Positions 13,117-24,516 of a stretch of 64,000 nt of DNA are shown here, piece after piece. A model generated the notes under the pieces. That model worked only from the letters and a program-made list of their open reading frames with translations, was not told the DNA's origin and did no database searches. The first letter of the stretch is position 1. Each line of letters opens with the position of its first letter. Source of the stretch: Spinellus fusiger (Eukaryota; Mucoromycota; Mucoromycetes; Mucorales; Phycomycetaceae); assembly GCA_025094145.1 (NCBI GenBank), contig JALLLS010000027.1, forward strand, positions 62,001-126,000, written 5' to 3'. A program made the position numbers and the translations under genes.

Positions 13117-16100
13117 AACTGACAAGATGGATGGATCATTAGATGATTCTCGTATTATACTACACTGTAGATACTTTATTCTATTTCTTTTGTACAGACC
13201 TATACAAAAGACATTCTAATTCAAAACTCTTTTTCAATAGCTTGAGTTGTTGTATTAGTGACTAGCAGGATATTATTTATTATTGCTATAGTTATTATAA
13301 TAACTATAACAATAGCATAGCTTTATTAAAATACAATTCATAAACATGTATACATATGCACATGTCTATTCTCATGCAAATAAAACATTTGACCAATTTT
13401 ATTAATCTTTGGGCTCTTTTTTTTTATTCCCATTTGAAGATAAAATAAACATTGGGAATTCACAACACATCTATTCTGATACTATCATGACATGTCATTG
13501 ATTTTTCGATATATATATATATATTTTGAAATAATAAAAATAAAATAAAAGGCTATGAATGGGTGCTATTTCTTTTATTACAGAATCAATTACAGTATTT
13601 GCATGGACTCTCTTTTGCAGAAAAGTGTAGGCTCCTTGGTTATTTCTTTGATTCTTTATATATAAAAAGACATGCGTAAATTATCAGGCATAATTAAAAT
13701 AACCACATTTTTCTTAAGTTGAATTGAATCAATTGTCTTAGTTTAAGTAGTGAGAAGCATAACACGTAAAAATAATAGAGAGCAGTAGGACTAGTGTTAT
13801 TCTATTTTTGATATAGCATGCTTGTGTTGAGATAAAAAAACATGCTACTATAAGAACTTAGTCAAGATCTGTAGACAGACTTGTTCACAGAAAGATATAT
13901 GTGTGTAAGGTAAGTTTTATACAGATAGTTTGAATTCATTAAATCTCGTTTTTAGGATTTAGTTATGTTTGTAGATAAATGTTTTATATTTTAAATAGAA
14001 CATTTAACCGATAAATACAATACATACAAAAAGGTTACAGGTTAATATATAACTTGACTTATTTAAATTATTGGGGTTTGCCACTACACACACCATAGAA
14101 ACAACTTATACAATCTCTATGCAGAATACTGCCTTGATAAATAAATAATTATCAGTGTCTTTCCTGGTGTTTTTTAATAACCTCTTGTATGTTAGTTTCG
14201 CTTAGTATTTATTAATTCTTCAATAGATATAGACAACATATTCATATAACTGTTACATTTAGGTAGTGCTATTTTATTACATCTAAAAAGCTACTGTGGT
14301 ATGTTTGTTTATTTCAATTCTTAATAGCTGACTATTTACATCTCTTTAAAATGCATAAGCCAGAATGATATGAATTGGAATGCGTACCAACAATAATTAG
14401 TTTGATAAATTAAACATCTGTAATAAAGATAGGTCTACATATGTGTCTATATATATGTATATATACGGTATTCCTTTTGTTATTATGAGAAAGATCTTGT
14501 ACTTGAAATTCTGTATCCACTTGTACTGAAATATACAGTGCAGAATAGGCTGCCATTTAATACTGAGATATGTAAGTTGTATTTTAGTATTTCATCTGTT
14601 CATATAATAAAAAAGGATATATCTTTTGAACTCTCAGTGTAAATGTAGTTTATTTTATCATTATCAAACACCAAGAAACTATGGAATATTAAAAGTCTTT
14701 AAAGAGTCAAGTAAAACGTAAATAAGCTATCTATGGATCGTCAGATTTTATCATCATGTGATCCCCACTATCTATACTCTACTGTTTAAAAAAAAACTTT
14801 GTTTCTGAGTACTGAAAGAAAACTAATAACTTATTTCCTTTGCTCTCAATAAAGAGATAAAAGAGCCAATAAGATATTTACTTTTAAAATTTACTTTTTC
14901 TTTCTCCTGCAGACAGGGAAAAAAAGGAGGGGGGGAGGCTGTCCCGTAAGTTCACTCCATGGAATATCACATCATTTTCTAAAAAGGTATAGAAAAAAGT
15001 ACAAGACATACAGAACTTTATAAATACTCTCAATTGCAGTGTACAAGACAATAACATTTACATTTATATGTGCACACTCATTCTTGACTTTTGTTGTTGA
15101 CTAAAGATAAGACCGTGCAGTGTATGTGTGACGATGTTATGTACAGTATTTACTCTACTTGAGCATAATGAGAACATGCGTTCTTACAAAAGAAAAAAGA
15201 GAAGATTTGTTGAAATAAAATTATCCTTTTTAAATTGAGAGCAATTAAACAAAAGGACTTTCTGTATATGTCTATTTATGTAAATAACTATAGATAAAGT
15301 ATGTGTATGGAGTACATTGTTGTTTTAAAAAGAGAAAGACTATTTTTCGAGGTTTCCTTTATTTACACTTTTTATCTTCTGCAAGCCAATGACTCTTGAT
15401 GTTACTGATCTAAGCGTTGTAGACCATTTTATACACTATCTGTTTGAGATTACCCTGATTCTTCTAGTATAAAAGTTTATTCTTTTTGCCTATTTAAATT
15501 CAAAAATTCAAGCAAATATCCTTGAAAAAAAAGAAAGTTTTGATCCAATTATCTTTGTTTCTTTGTTTCTTTGATTAGGTTATCAGTATAGTCTTTAATA
15601 ACAGTGCAGCCAAGAAAGAACCCAAAGAAACCTAATGTTTATCTTTTATCCTTCAATAGATTGTAATAAGATGACTTGGCTCAATGAATCTACTCTACAA
15701 AAATACTTTCTTTTGGTCGGTCTTTTACCTATTAAGCTGTAATACATATTTGAAGCCTATCTTCATTGCCTTAATACTCCTTGTCTTATAATGTATTTTA
15801 TTGTCACTTGTATTCTTTTTCTTTTCTATATGAAACAAGGCATAGTAATATCGGTCTTAAGCTCAAGATTAATACAAATCTAAACTGTCAATTATAAAGG
15901 TTTTGTTATTAAGATATCCCTTGCTGTCTATTCCCACTCCTATAGTAACATAAGACCCTTATGAGTATTTTTTCTTTGCTTATTTTCCACACCTACTTAT
16001 TTTCTACTCTTTTTCATGGTAGGCTCAACAGGCAAAATATACTTTTCAGAAGAAAGGGGCGATACACTCAAGCGTACTGTGCCGATCTCACTACCTCTTA

Positions 16101-16130
16101 AATGCCCAATGGTAGAGTAGATTTGATTTC
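13117..16130. other. AT-rich gene-free interval
   Basis: Three kilobases of AT-rich sequence with no open frame having family similarity or plausible exon structure. It includes a near-perfect palindrome at about 13283-13318, (TA)n patches at 13511 and 14450, and a short G-run at 14925-14937 followed by GGCTGTCCCGTAAGTTCACT. I found no inverted partner for that last motif. It presumably holds the kinase 3' end and the E2F promoter. Confidence 0.6.
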
Positions 16131-17294
16131 ATGGTGTTTGATATTAAATACTTACTTAAATCCTTGCCCCCACTTTCTTTCTTTTCTGTTTTCAATTCTT
16201 TCGCTTATCTTACCAAGTATCTTGTCAGATTAATGAAGACCTCTTTGTCGTACAACTGCGAATCCGATGGTAGCTTTCATAACCCGACTGTCCATCCACA
16301 GCTTAACCATGATACACCCTCCAATAACCCTACCTCTTGTCGCTACGACTCTTCCCTTGGACTCCTCACAAAAAAGTTCATTTCTCTTATCCATGCTTCT
16401 GAGAATGGGGATCTTGATCTTAACCTTGCTTCTGAACAATTAAATGTCCCAAAAAGACGTATTTACGACATAACCAATGTACTTGAAGGCATTCATCTTA
16501 TTGAGAAGAACTCTAAAAACCATGTACGATGGATGTATGTTGTATTTTTCTACTACTTCATCTACCAATGAATGATTTACCTATAGATACTATGAATGAT
16601 GGGCTTCTCTTTATTCTATTCTATTTGTTTTTTCTCTCTCTTTCTCTCTCTCTCTTTATGCATAGTAGCGGACCACTGAATGGAAACATCTACTTGGCAG
16701 GACGCCCTTCTTCCAATCTTAATCCTAATCCCAATGTCAATGCCAATTCTCTTGTCCAGTTAGAAGAAAGAGTTTTACATATAAGAAGAGCAAATCAATG
16801 TCTTAGAGACGAACGAGACTATCTCTCTTCTCTAAACTTATCCATTGACAAAGAGATAGCAAGACTCAGTGCTGATGCCACCTATCCGTACCATAGACAG
16901 CAAGGAGGTACCCACATACAAGAAGAGATGACAAGTACTCCAGCTAAATTCTTCGCTTTTGGAAAAAAATACATCCTTTACAGAGATCAAAGTTTGTAAT
17001 GACAACGATCTTGCCATGGCCTATCCCAAGAAGCAGTGCTCTTTATTGCACAGGACCCATAAAAATCACCCATACTTTTCACCAGCATATAAGGTAAGTT
17101 GATGTCTACACTACATATTTTTCCTATTCTTATCCAATGTATTACTCTTTTCTATTTTAACAATGCAGTCTAGTAAAACAAGACGGGGTGTGTACGCGCC
17201 AAATCCATCCGATCTATCAATGTATAGGCTAAAATCACCTCCTCAGCACCAGAGAAAGACATGTGTCTTTTCTCCACAGCAACATTCTCCATGA
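16131..17294 (+). CDS. E2F-family transcription factor
   Basis: Five exons: 16131-16534, 16666-16934, 16984-17093, 17169-17294 are supported as four coding blocks (302 aa) with consistent phases. The winged-helix DNA-binding domain lies at about residues 70-136: [13 protein letters not shown], then [14 protein letters not shown], then the end block KNSKNHVRW. These are the E2F hallmark and distinguish it from DP proteins. A Leu-rich helix follows (about 155-190, [18 protein letters not shown]), as in E2F dimerisation domains. The marked-box region is poorly conserved, and the third and fourth blocks were placed by phase only. The start may be 16131 or the ATG at 16233, which gives a leader free of the Phe/Leu-rich stretch. 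The role would be control of G1/S genes. Retention of E2F fits an early-diverging fungus. Confidence 0.82.
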
Positions 17295-18092
17295 ATCCCC
17301 TTCAAACACTCCTAACCATAATACTTTTAGTTGCCTCAATCTATCTAATTTCATTTTGCCAGGCATGTCCTATTGGCGAGGTGAAGAACCGTCTGTTTAA
17401 ATACTGCTTAGGGTTCTCTAAGAAAAGTAAAAACAAAAGCCATGCCTTCTGTTCAAGAGTAGATTATTTTCTCTTTTATTCTTGTAGGATGGCGATTCAT
17501 TACCTAATTATCAACAAAGATACAATTATTAAATAAAACCCACTTCTCCATCAGTCTTATATTTGTATCTATCTGATTTATGTTTATGTTTATTGTGAAA
17601 TCTCTACTTAATTCTTTTACTTGCCAATTCCTCCACTTGTCAATTTTTCTGCCTGCCTGCCTACAAGCTAACCAACCTACCAACTAACCAATAGAATAGA
17701 CTATTAAATAACAAGGCATAACCGGTTCTAACCAACCATTGGAAGTATAAACAGGCCATCTACCAGTAGAGAGAAAAGGCACTCATCCACATGTCATTCT
17801 TCCTATCCTATCTGTGTCGTAGAGTGCCTTTTTCTGTCTTATTCATCCTTCACCTATCATTGTCTCTATTTGCTATGAAATAGGTTCAATTGAATTTATT
17901 TTCTAAAATATCCCCCCTTTTTATACCACATTATTTCTGGTCGTCTCTTCCATTGAGATGTTCACAGGTGAGTGGGGCAGACACGTGTTATTTCTACACC
18001 TGTAGTACCTCCTTGGTGATATTTAATGCAACACTATCTTACAACCTTCTATTTCAGCCTGTTTCTTTTCTGTCTTTTTATATTGTTTTCTT
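17295..18092. other. Gene-free interval with a short Cys-containing ORF
   Basis: This stretch holds the E2F 3' end and the promoter of the next gene. A frame from the ATG at 17291, overlapping the E2F stop as ATGA, runs to 17536. It starts with a signal-like hydrophobic helix (TLLTIILLVASIYLISF). It has no recognised homology and may be chance. Pyrimidine-rich tracts precede 18093. Confidence 0.4.
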
Positions 18093-19622
18093 ATGCGCAT
18101 CCACTTCTTTCGTTCTCGGTCTGAAAATGTGTCTGATAAAACAGTAAAACCCAATCCTCTTTTTGCCTCCTCAGGCACTTTTCTTACTTCCCAGCCATTA
18201 AAGCAAAGACGCCAAAGATCCTCCACAGAACCCCATTATGGCAGCCGTGATAGATCCAGCACAATGGTCCATGTGATGGATCTGTTTGAGGACGCTTCTT
18301 CTGCAGTGTGTTCTTCGTCTTCTCTCGCCTCTTCTCTGTCCTCTCTGTCCTCTGGAGGCATTGGATCCACAGCACACACCTCACTGCAAAAGACATCTCC
18401 CAATCTCTTACTGTCTCCAACCAAAAGAGCCAACAGTGTACAACCTCTCCGATCTATCTCTTCCACCACCCAAAGCCACTGCCTATATTCCAAACCCAAA
18501 CCCTCCCTCACTTCCTGGGTATCAAATTCCCAAAGCATTGACAGTCTTCAGTGGTCTCTCTACTCTCACAAGACAGACCGCCACGACAGAAGTGATGAAA
18601 GTGCCCCTGAGTCCATGGATTCAGACTCATCCAGTCCCGAAACCCCTGCCACATTGTGCAATAGTACATGGCCTTGCTATGACACACCACAGTGGACAGG
18701 CGACAGAAAGAGTGAGCCTGAGTTCTGTGCCTCTCCAATATCCACCTATTCCCTCCCCACACCCCGAGATCCTCCATGCATGGCCCTGTCCACGCGCTCT
18801 CTTCAGTGCCTTAAAGAAAGAACAAAACTGACGCCAACACAGCAACAGAGAAGAAAAACGACCGTGTTCGAAACCACGTTTTTGGGCTCCCCTGACTTTA
18901 TAGCAGAGGACATAGAACATGGCGGGACGGATGCATGTCATACTAGTAAAATAAAAGAAAGTGCATCTCTTCGGTGGTTTAGTAGGTGCCAATGGATGGA
19001 AAGGGAGACACAGCGGCTTCGACAGTGTGCTGCCACAGAGCGCCAACAGTCCTTCCAGCACCAAAGAGGAAAGAAGCAGGCAGAAGAGAGTCTTAAACAG
19101 GCAGAGCACAGAATTCAATCTCTGGAGCGTAGTCTGGCCATTGCAACCCTGCTGCACCCTACACCACGGCCCAGTCTAGGAGGAGAGAAGGAGAAGGTGT
19201 ACGACGATGAAAGAGAGGAAAAGGAGACACGGGAGACACGGGAGACACGGGAGACACGGGAGACACAGGAGACACTAGACATTCAACCGTGGAGTCAACG
19301 AAGGAATTCAGTGAGTCTGCCACTCCCGACCCACCAGCACCAGCACAGTCAGCATTCTCATATGAGCACGGATGTTGGCATGGAGGCTGTGTCTCAAGAA
19401 GCACAGCCCCTCCCAAGAGAACCCCATGGATCCATTGAACGGAAGATACAGATCCTGTTGGTTGAGATTGAGGCAATGCAATCAGAAGAGAACCAATTGC
19501 AGAGTAAATACGAGTGTCTTGAAAATAGTTACCACAATCTTGTATATCAGCTAAAGGAACGTGAGGAGACCATTCGTCAATTGCGGCATGATTTACAGGT
19601 GTCTAAGATGACATTATCCTAA
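18093..19622 (+). CDS. Hypothetical Ser-rich coiled-coil protein
   Basis: Single uninterrupted frame of 509 aa, the longest intronless one here, with a start after a pyrimidine-rich leader. I do not recognise the family. The first 280 residues are low-complexity, rich in Ser/Pro/Thr, with many SP sites (SPNLLLSPTK, SSSPETPA) that could be proline-directed phosphosites. Coiled-coil-like segments cover about 290-345 and 447-505 (KIQILLVEIEAMQSEENQLQ; LKEREETIRQLRHDL). Between them, near residue 380, four copies of a 9-bp unit (GAGACACGG) encode an ETR repeat. The layout suggests a scaffold or cytoskeletal adaptor, but that is only a guess. The length of the open frame and its heptad pattern argue that it is real. 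Confidence 0.7.
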   Translation: MRIHFFRSRSENVSDKTVKPNPLFASSGTFLTSQPLKQRRQRSSTEPHYGSRDRSSTMVHVMDLFEDASSAVCSSSSLASSLSSLSSGGIGSTAHTSLQKTSPNLLLSPTKRANSVQPLRSISSTTQSHCLYSKPKPSLTSWVSNSQSIDSLQWSLYSHKTDRHDRSDESAPESMDSDSSSPETPATLCNSTWPCYDTPQWTGDRKSEPEFCASPISTYSLPTPRDPPCMALSTRSLQCLKERTKLTPTQQQRRKTTVFETTFLGSPDFIAEDIEHGGTDACHTSKIKESASLRWFSRCQWMERETQRLRQCAATERQQSFQHQRGKKQAEESLKQAEHRIQSLERSLAIATLLHPTPRPSLGGEKEKVYDDEREEKETRETRETRETRETQETLDIQPWSQRRNSVSLPLPTHQHQHSQHSHMSTDVGMEAVSQEAQPLPREPHGSIERKIQILLVEIEAMQSEENQLQSKYECLENSYHNLVYQLKEREETIRQLRHDLQVSKMTLS

Positions 19623-20068
19623 AGATGGGATGGTTTTTATAGTATTCAGGAAGAGAAAAAAACAAAGCAAACAAAAGGAGTGTTTTCCTTTTGGTTATCC
19701 TTAATTTCAATAGTGTTTTATTAGTCAATGCAACAGAAGGGGGGGTTGTTGAATGGATGTACGTTAATAAATCTAATAGGCAGTGTTGACTAAGATGAGG
19801 GTAGATCTCTCTCTCTTTCTCTCTCTATAAATATATCTTCTTCTTTTACTATTGCAGTGTGATCTTCACCTGTCTGTAGTATGTGTAGTGTTCATAGTGT
19901 AGTTGTTTATGTATGGTGTGTATAGGTTAGGTAGGCATGTTAGATAGGCAGGCAGACAGGTCTATAGATAGATGGAGAGATAGATAAACAAACAGCGAAG
20001 AAAAGAAAAGAGATGTTTTATCTTAAGATATACCTGTTACCGCGTGTTTACATCCATTGAGCCCACCA

Positions 20069-21585
20069 CTACAGAGTAGATACATGCTCTTCTATAGAGT
20101 AATATTCTGGATACTTTTGAATCAATTCTCTCATCTCCTTTCTCTGTGCTTCTAGATTAGCTGGAGGTTCATCATAAACATCTGTAAACATGTTCTCCAA
20201 CGCAGGCTTCTTTCTCTTTCCAGCAGCAGCAAAGGCATCCAAGACAATCTTCCGAGTCTCCTTTCTCCAACCTTCTTCTTCTTCTTGACTCCACCAGCCC
20301 TTTTTCTCTAGGTACAGTCTCAGGCGTGAAATGGGGTTATCAAACTGCATTTTATCCGCCACCTCCTTCTTGTTGCGGTACTTGCTGGAGTCATCTGATG
20401 TACTGTGATGGCCCACACGGTAGGTCATGGCTTCAATCAATACAGGTCTGTTCTTCTCCACTGCAGTTCTTCTTGCTCTCTTGGTAGCATTGTAACATGC
20501 CCAGATATCATTACCATCCACACGAATGGTGTCGATACCATAACCAACACCACGGGAAGCAATACCATCTCCCTTGTACTGTTCTGAAGAATGGGTTGAA
20601 ATAGCATAGCCATTGTTTCGACTATTCTCTTTCTTTAATGTCTATTTTTTATATTTATGTTTATATTAATGAACTTACCATACAAAGATAACAGGACATT
20701 CCAATGTAGCTGCCATGTTCAGACCTGCATGGAAATCACCCTCTGAAGCAGCACCTTCTCCAAAGAAACACACAGACATCTTTTTATTACCAGCCATCTT
20801 AAGTGCATAGCCAGCTCCAGCTGCTTGTGGGATTTGAGTCCCCAAAGGAGAAGAGATAGTCTGGAAGTTGAACTTCTTGGAGCCATAATGGATGGGCATT
20901 TGTCTTCCTTTGCCATAATCCAAGTCATTGCCAAAGCATTGGTGTACAGCTTCTTCAATGGAGAATCCACGGTACAACAATATGTAGAATTCACGGTACT
21001 ATACAACAGTCAGATAAGATATATAGATTAGATATAAGATCAGCCAGTGCTGATCATCTTGTCTCTACCTGTCCAAACACAACATCTTCCGGATCCAATG
21101 CAGCAGCAACACCAATCAATGCTTCTTCTCCATAATGTGTCATGTAGAAACTAAAACGACCCTGACGCTGAGCATCGTACATAATTCCATCCAATGAATT
21201 CAACTGCACCATCTTCTTGTAACAGTTGATCACTTCCTCTTTGCTGATATCGGGTTCATGTTCATTGTCCAGAACATTGCCAGATGTATCCATAACACGG
21301 TAGGTCTTTAGTGTCTCAATGCCCTGTGCAAATGACATGTCGCAGGTGTATCTATCAGTGGTGGAGGCACTTTTATCCAAGAAGGTGTTGACAGAGGCAC
21401 TGGCAGAAGACGTACTGTAGGCACTCTAAATACAACACACATTATTATATCAAGTACAAGTAGAATATCTTTATCTCTTATGCTGTCAAGAACAGTCCAA
21501 CCCTTACCTTGCCAATCAGGTGTTCATAATAAAGAGAAGGTTTAGGGAAAAGAACCTTAGTAAGAAGGGGGCGTATACGAAACAT
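20069..21585 (-). CDS. BCKDHA: Branched-chain 2-oxoacid dehydrogenase E1 alpha subunit
   Basis: Four exons on the minus strand: 21508-21585, 21069-21425, 20679-20998, 20069-20621 (435 aa; human is 445). It is the thiamine-diphosphate-dependent E1-alpha of the mitochondrial BCKDH complex, which decarboxylates the keto acids of Leu, Ile and Val. A basic, Ser-rich presequence covers about residues 1-36 ([13 protein letters not shown]). The TPP-binding signature [19 protein letters not shown] sits near 223 and leads to RNNGYAIST. The phosphorylation loop [16 protein letters not shown] near 315 holds the serine known to be regulated by BCKDH kinase in animals. The C-terminus [13 protein letters not shown] is complete. 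Introns are 57-82 nt. Confidence 0.96.
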
Positions 21586-21774
21586 GCTTCAATAAAGAAA
21601 AAAAGAAAAAAAGAAAAAAAGAAAAAGAAGGGGAAAATAGCACTCAAAGTGTATTGGTGGGTCTCTATTTTTTATTTTTATTTTTTGTTATTTTCAACTG
21701 ACCGTGCGAAAAATATCTTAAAAAGGTAATTAAGTGTGGGAAAATAAGAGGTTTTTTTTATCCCCCGGGTCACT

Positions 21775-22530
21775 CTACACACCAGGAGATGTTTCTGGCC
21801 TTTAAGCGGGGATATCTCCTTCTTTTTACGTCCATCCCGAACTTTGCCTTTTTATGGCTCTGTGTTTAAAAATCAAAGGTTTGCGGATATCTGTAATAAA
21901 GAGCACTGTGGTTATCAACAAGACCACTAGAGAGATAAATGTATAGATATTGGGTCTCTAGAAGGGACAAAGAAATAGAGTATTATTAAAAAGGCTAGTT
22001 TAGGGAAATCAAAGAGGGTACATGAACAGGAACACAACACACGACTTGATCACAATGGGTAACTAGGCAACTGTTCTTTAAGCACTTCTTTTTCTTTCTA
22101 AAATGTTGTTGTAGTCTGTATTACTTTGGTAGTTCTGATTAAGCAAATGACTTGTGAAATTTCGTCTTGTTCTCAAGATCTGCCACACTTATAATACAAA
22201 TAACCTCACTGAGGTATTAGTAAATTTCAATAGTATCCACGCTTGCCAAAGTTGTAGAATTGTTTGGAACAAGGATGTGAATACATCAAAGAATATCTAT
22301 ACAGTCACATAGGAATAGATATTTGTATTCATATTATATATCACCACATCGAAGGTGTTTTCCTCCAGGATTCAGATATTTACAGGTAAATCTACATAAT
22401 AATCTTTATTTAAAAACTAACATGAATACATCTTAATTTATTTTTGCTCCGTCTCAAATCGATGTGTCATTTTTAAACAATTTTATTTCAACTATTCCCT
22501 TTTATATCCCAAAGATCTCCTGGTGTGTAG
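21775..22530. mobile_element. Candidate TA-flanked inverted-repeat element (MITE-like)
   Basis: A perfect 16-bp inverted repeat bounds a 756-bp AT-rich block: CTACACACCAGGAGAT at 21775-21790 and its reverse complement at 22515-22530. If the termini are CACACCAGGAGAT, a TA dinucleotide flanks each end, as expected for Tc1/mariner-type insertion. The interior has no transposase frame. It lies in the gap between the BCKDHA and NUDT19-like genes, so it could carry part of their promoters. Chance occurrence of such a repeat is unlikely, but no second copy is visible in the window. Confidence 0.55.
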
Positions 22531-22812
22531 TTCTAACACTGCCCTAATAAAATACACTCTTGTGATTGGCTATTGATCTATTGTAGGTGTCTTGTAGAGG
22601 GAAGAGGGAAGATAAGAGAGGGCAGTCAAGAGGTATATAGTATTCTCCATCAAAATGAGAAAAGAAAAGGAAGAGCCAATTGAACCTAGAAAACAGTCCA
22701 AGGGTCACGGAGTTTAGTATGATCAAATTACCGGAGTGACTATAAAAGATAAACGCATGAGAGATCAGTGGATGTTCTCCTGTGCTTTACTGTTCAGATC
22801 TATAGCCTAAGA

Positions 22813-24284
22813 ATGAAAACCGGTGTATGGAATCGTATTGCCAACAAGTGTAGGTGGATAGATAGGGGAGTTTTCTGATGATAGACAGTGGAAGTCTAAA
22901 GGTATATGTCTTCTTTATCAGCGTCTTTATCAGCGTCTTTATCAGCATCCTTGCCACGGTCTCTTCCTAGAGAATACTCAATACTAGAAGAATCAGTGCC
23001 TCGTCTATCATCAACGTAACTCTGCTTCTTTTGTTGCCTTTTCCTGATATCATTCTATAGTTTAGTTGTGGCTGCTCCTACTCACTTGTCCAACCATAAT
23101 AACAAGACAGGAGAGAGTAATTTTAAAGTGCTCATGGTCAAAAGGCAAGTGTATCTACTAGAGCAGAGCCCTACTAGAGCCTTAACAGGGAAATCTACAA
23201 TGAATACTACATCCACTGTTATGCATATGAATAACAATATGCATGGAATAATCCAATAGAAATCCAAAGGGGACTTTCAACAACAGTCATGTCTTTCCTG
23301 GTGGCATGGTGGATCGATTCGACCACTTCTCCCACTGGGAATCTCATTTCCCTATACCCACTGAACAAGAAAAGTAAGTCCCTCTACACTTACTCTTCTC
23401 TACAATAAACTCAACTCATACCCTCTCTATCTTCTTATATACTGTACATCAGAAAAGACATTCTTACTAGCAAACTGTGTGCCATTCGTGAGACATTTGA
23501 AGAGTGTGGACTTCTCCTCACCCACCCACCCGCATCTACTGTAGTGCTTGATACAGACATAGAAATGTGGAGAAAAAAAGTCCATGCAGATGCCTCCCAA
23601 TTCAAAATAATGTGCAACCACTACCACATCCTCCCTGCTGTAGATGCACTGTTCCCTTTTTCCCATTGGATCACACCCACCCACCTACACAAACGATTCA
23701 CTACCCTCTTCTTTCTGACAGTACTTCAAGACACTTTTGTTGATCATCAAGACATGGCCCATGTGACTTCAGACAGCCAAGAGACTGTGTGTTTAGACTG
23801 GTTTACACCTGAACAAGGTAAGCATAAACATATCTACCTACAAAAGAGAGAGAGAGAGAAAGAAAGAAAGAAAGAAAGAAAGAGAAATGGAAAGTTATTG
23901 GTAGGCTCATGCAAGATGTGACAATAAGCCCTAGAAAAGTTCGAAAAAAAAGAGATTCTTCTTCCAATCCCACAATATTATACATTGAGTGAATTAAAGA
24001 AAGCTTCCTACCACCAAAGGATCATGTCCCAAGCAGGTGTAGGAGTCTTTCGAACCTTGGAGGGCGAACTCAAGGCCATTCAGCCGCAACTGAATAAGAT
24101 GATTCAAAACGATCCCTCAGCCGAGGAAGGAGAAGTGTCTTATCTTGCCATGCCAGGAGATGCTGATTATGTAGACAGTCATGGCACTAAAACAGAGGAG
24201 GCCTATAAAAGACATCGCTTTTATTTGATGCCTCAGTTTAAAAAGATAAGACTTGTGAGGACATTGGGTTTTTCTCGTCTCTGA
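22813..24284 (+). CDS. NUDT19-like Nudix hydrolase (acyl-CoA diphosphatase type)
   Basis: Five exons: 22813-22847, 23061-23144, 23260-23373, 23453-23817, 23929-24284 (317 aa). NUDT19-type enzymes hydrolyse CoA and acyl-CoA in peroxisomes or mitochondria (family knowledge). Visible marks are VVAAPTHL, then VLMVKRNPKGTF and HVFPGG near residue 52, the Nudix core RETFEECGLLL near 91, the family's FSHWITPTHLHKRFTTLFF, and a late WFTPEQALEK with LPIPQYYTLSEL. The Nudix box is split by the insertion usual for this subfamily. No obvious C-terminal SKL is present (it ends GFSRL), so peroxisomal import is not assured. Intron 2 must use a GC donor (AG|GCAAGT at 23143-23150). Intron 4 contains a GAGA/GAAA microsatellite. 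Confidence 0.88.
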
Positions 24285-24516
24285 GATCTATCCTTGTGTT
24301 TAGAGTGTAATTCATGTAGAAAGATGCATTCATGAACACAGAGCCATTAGACCTGCCTAGGGTAGTAGTAGCATTGCTATTGTTATTGTTGTTATTGTTG
24401 TTGTTATTAATATCAATATTGGTCTATTCATCAACACATTCTGTCTTTGTCACCCATCTAACAGTCTCCTTGGTATTCACAAGGACAGATGGTTCCCATC
24501 CTCCAACGCTTTATTT

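Noticed and set aside
14925..14960. G-run plus GGCTGTCCCGTAAGTTCACTCC as a transposon terminus
   Set aside because: No inverted or direct partner was found within the window, so it cannot be supported.
24332..24516. Leu/Ile-rich frame after the NUDT19-like gene
   Set aside because: Arises from a GTTATT repeat in the convergent 3' region, with no other support.
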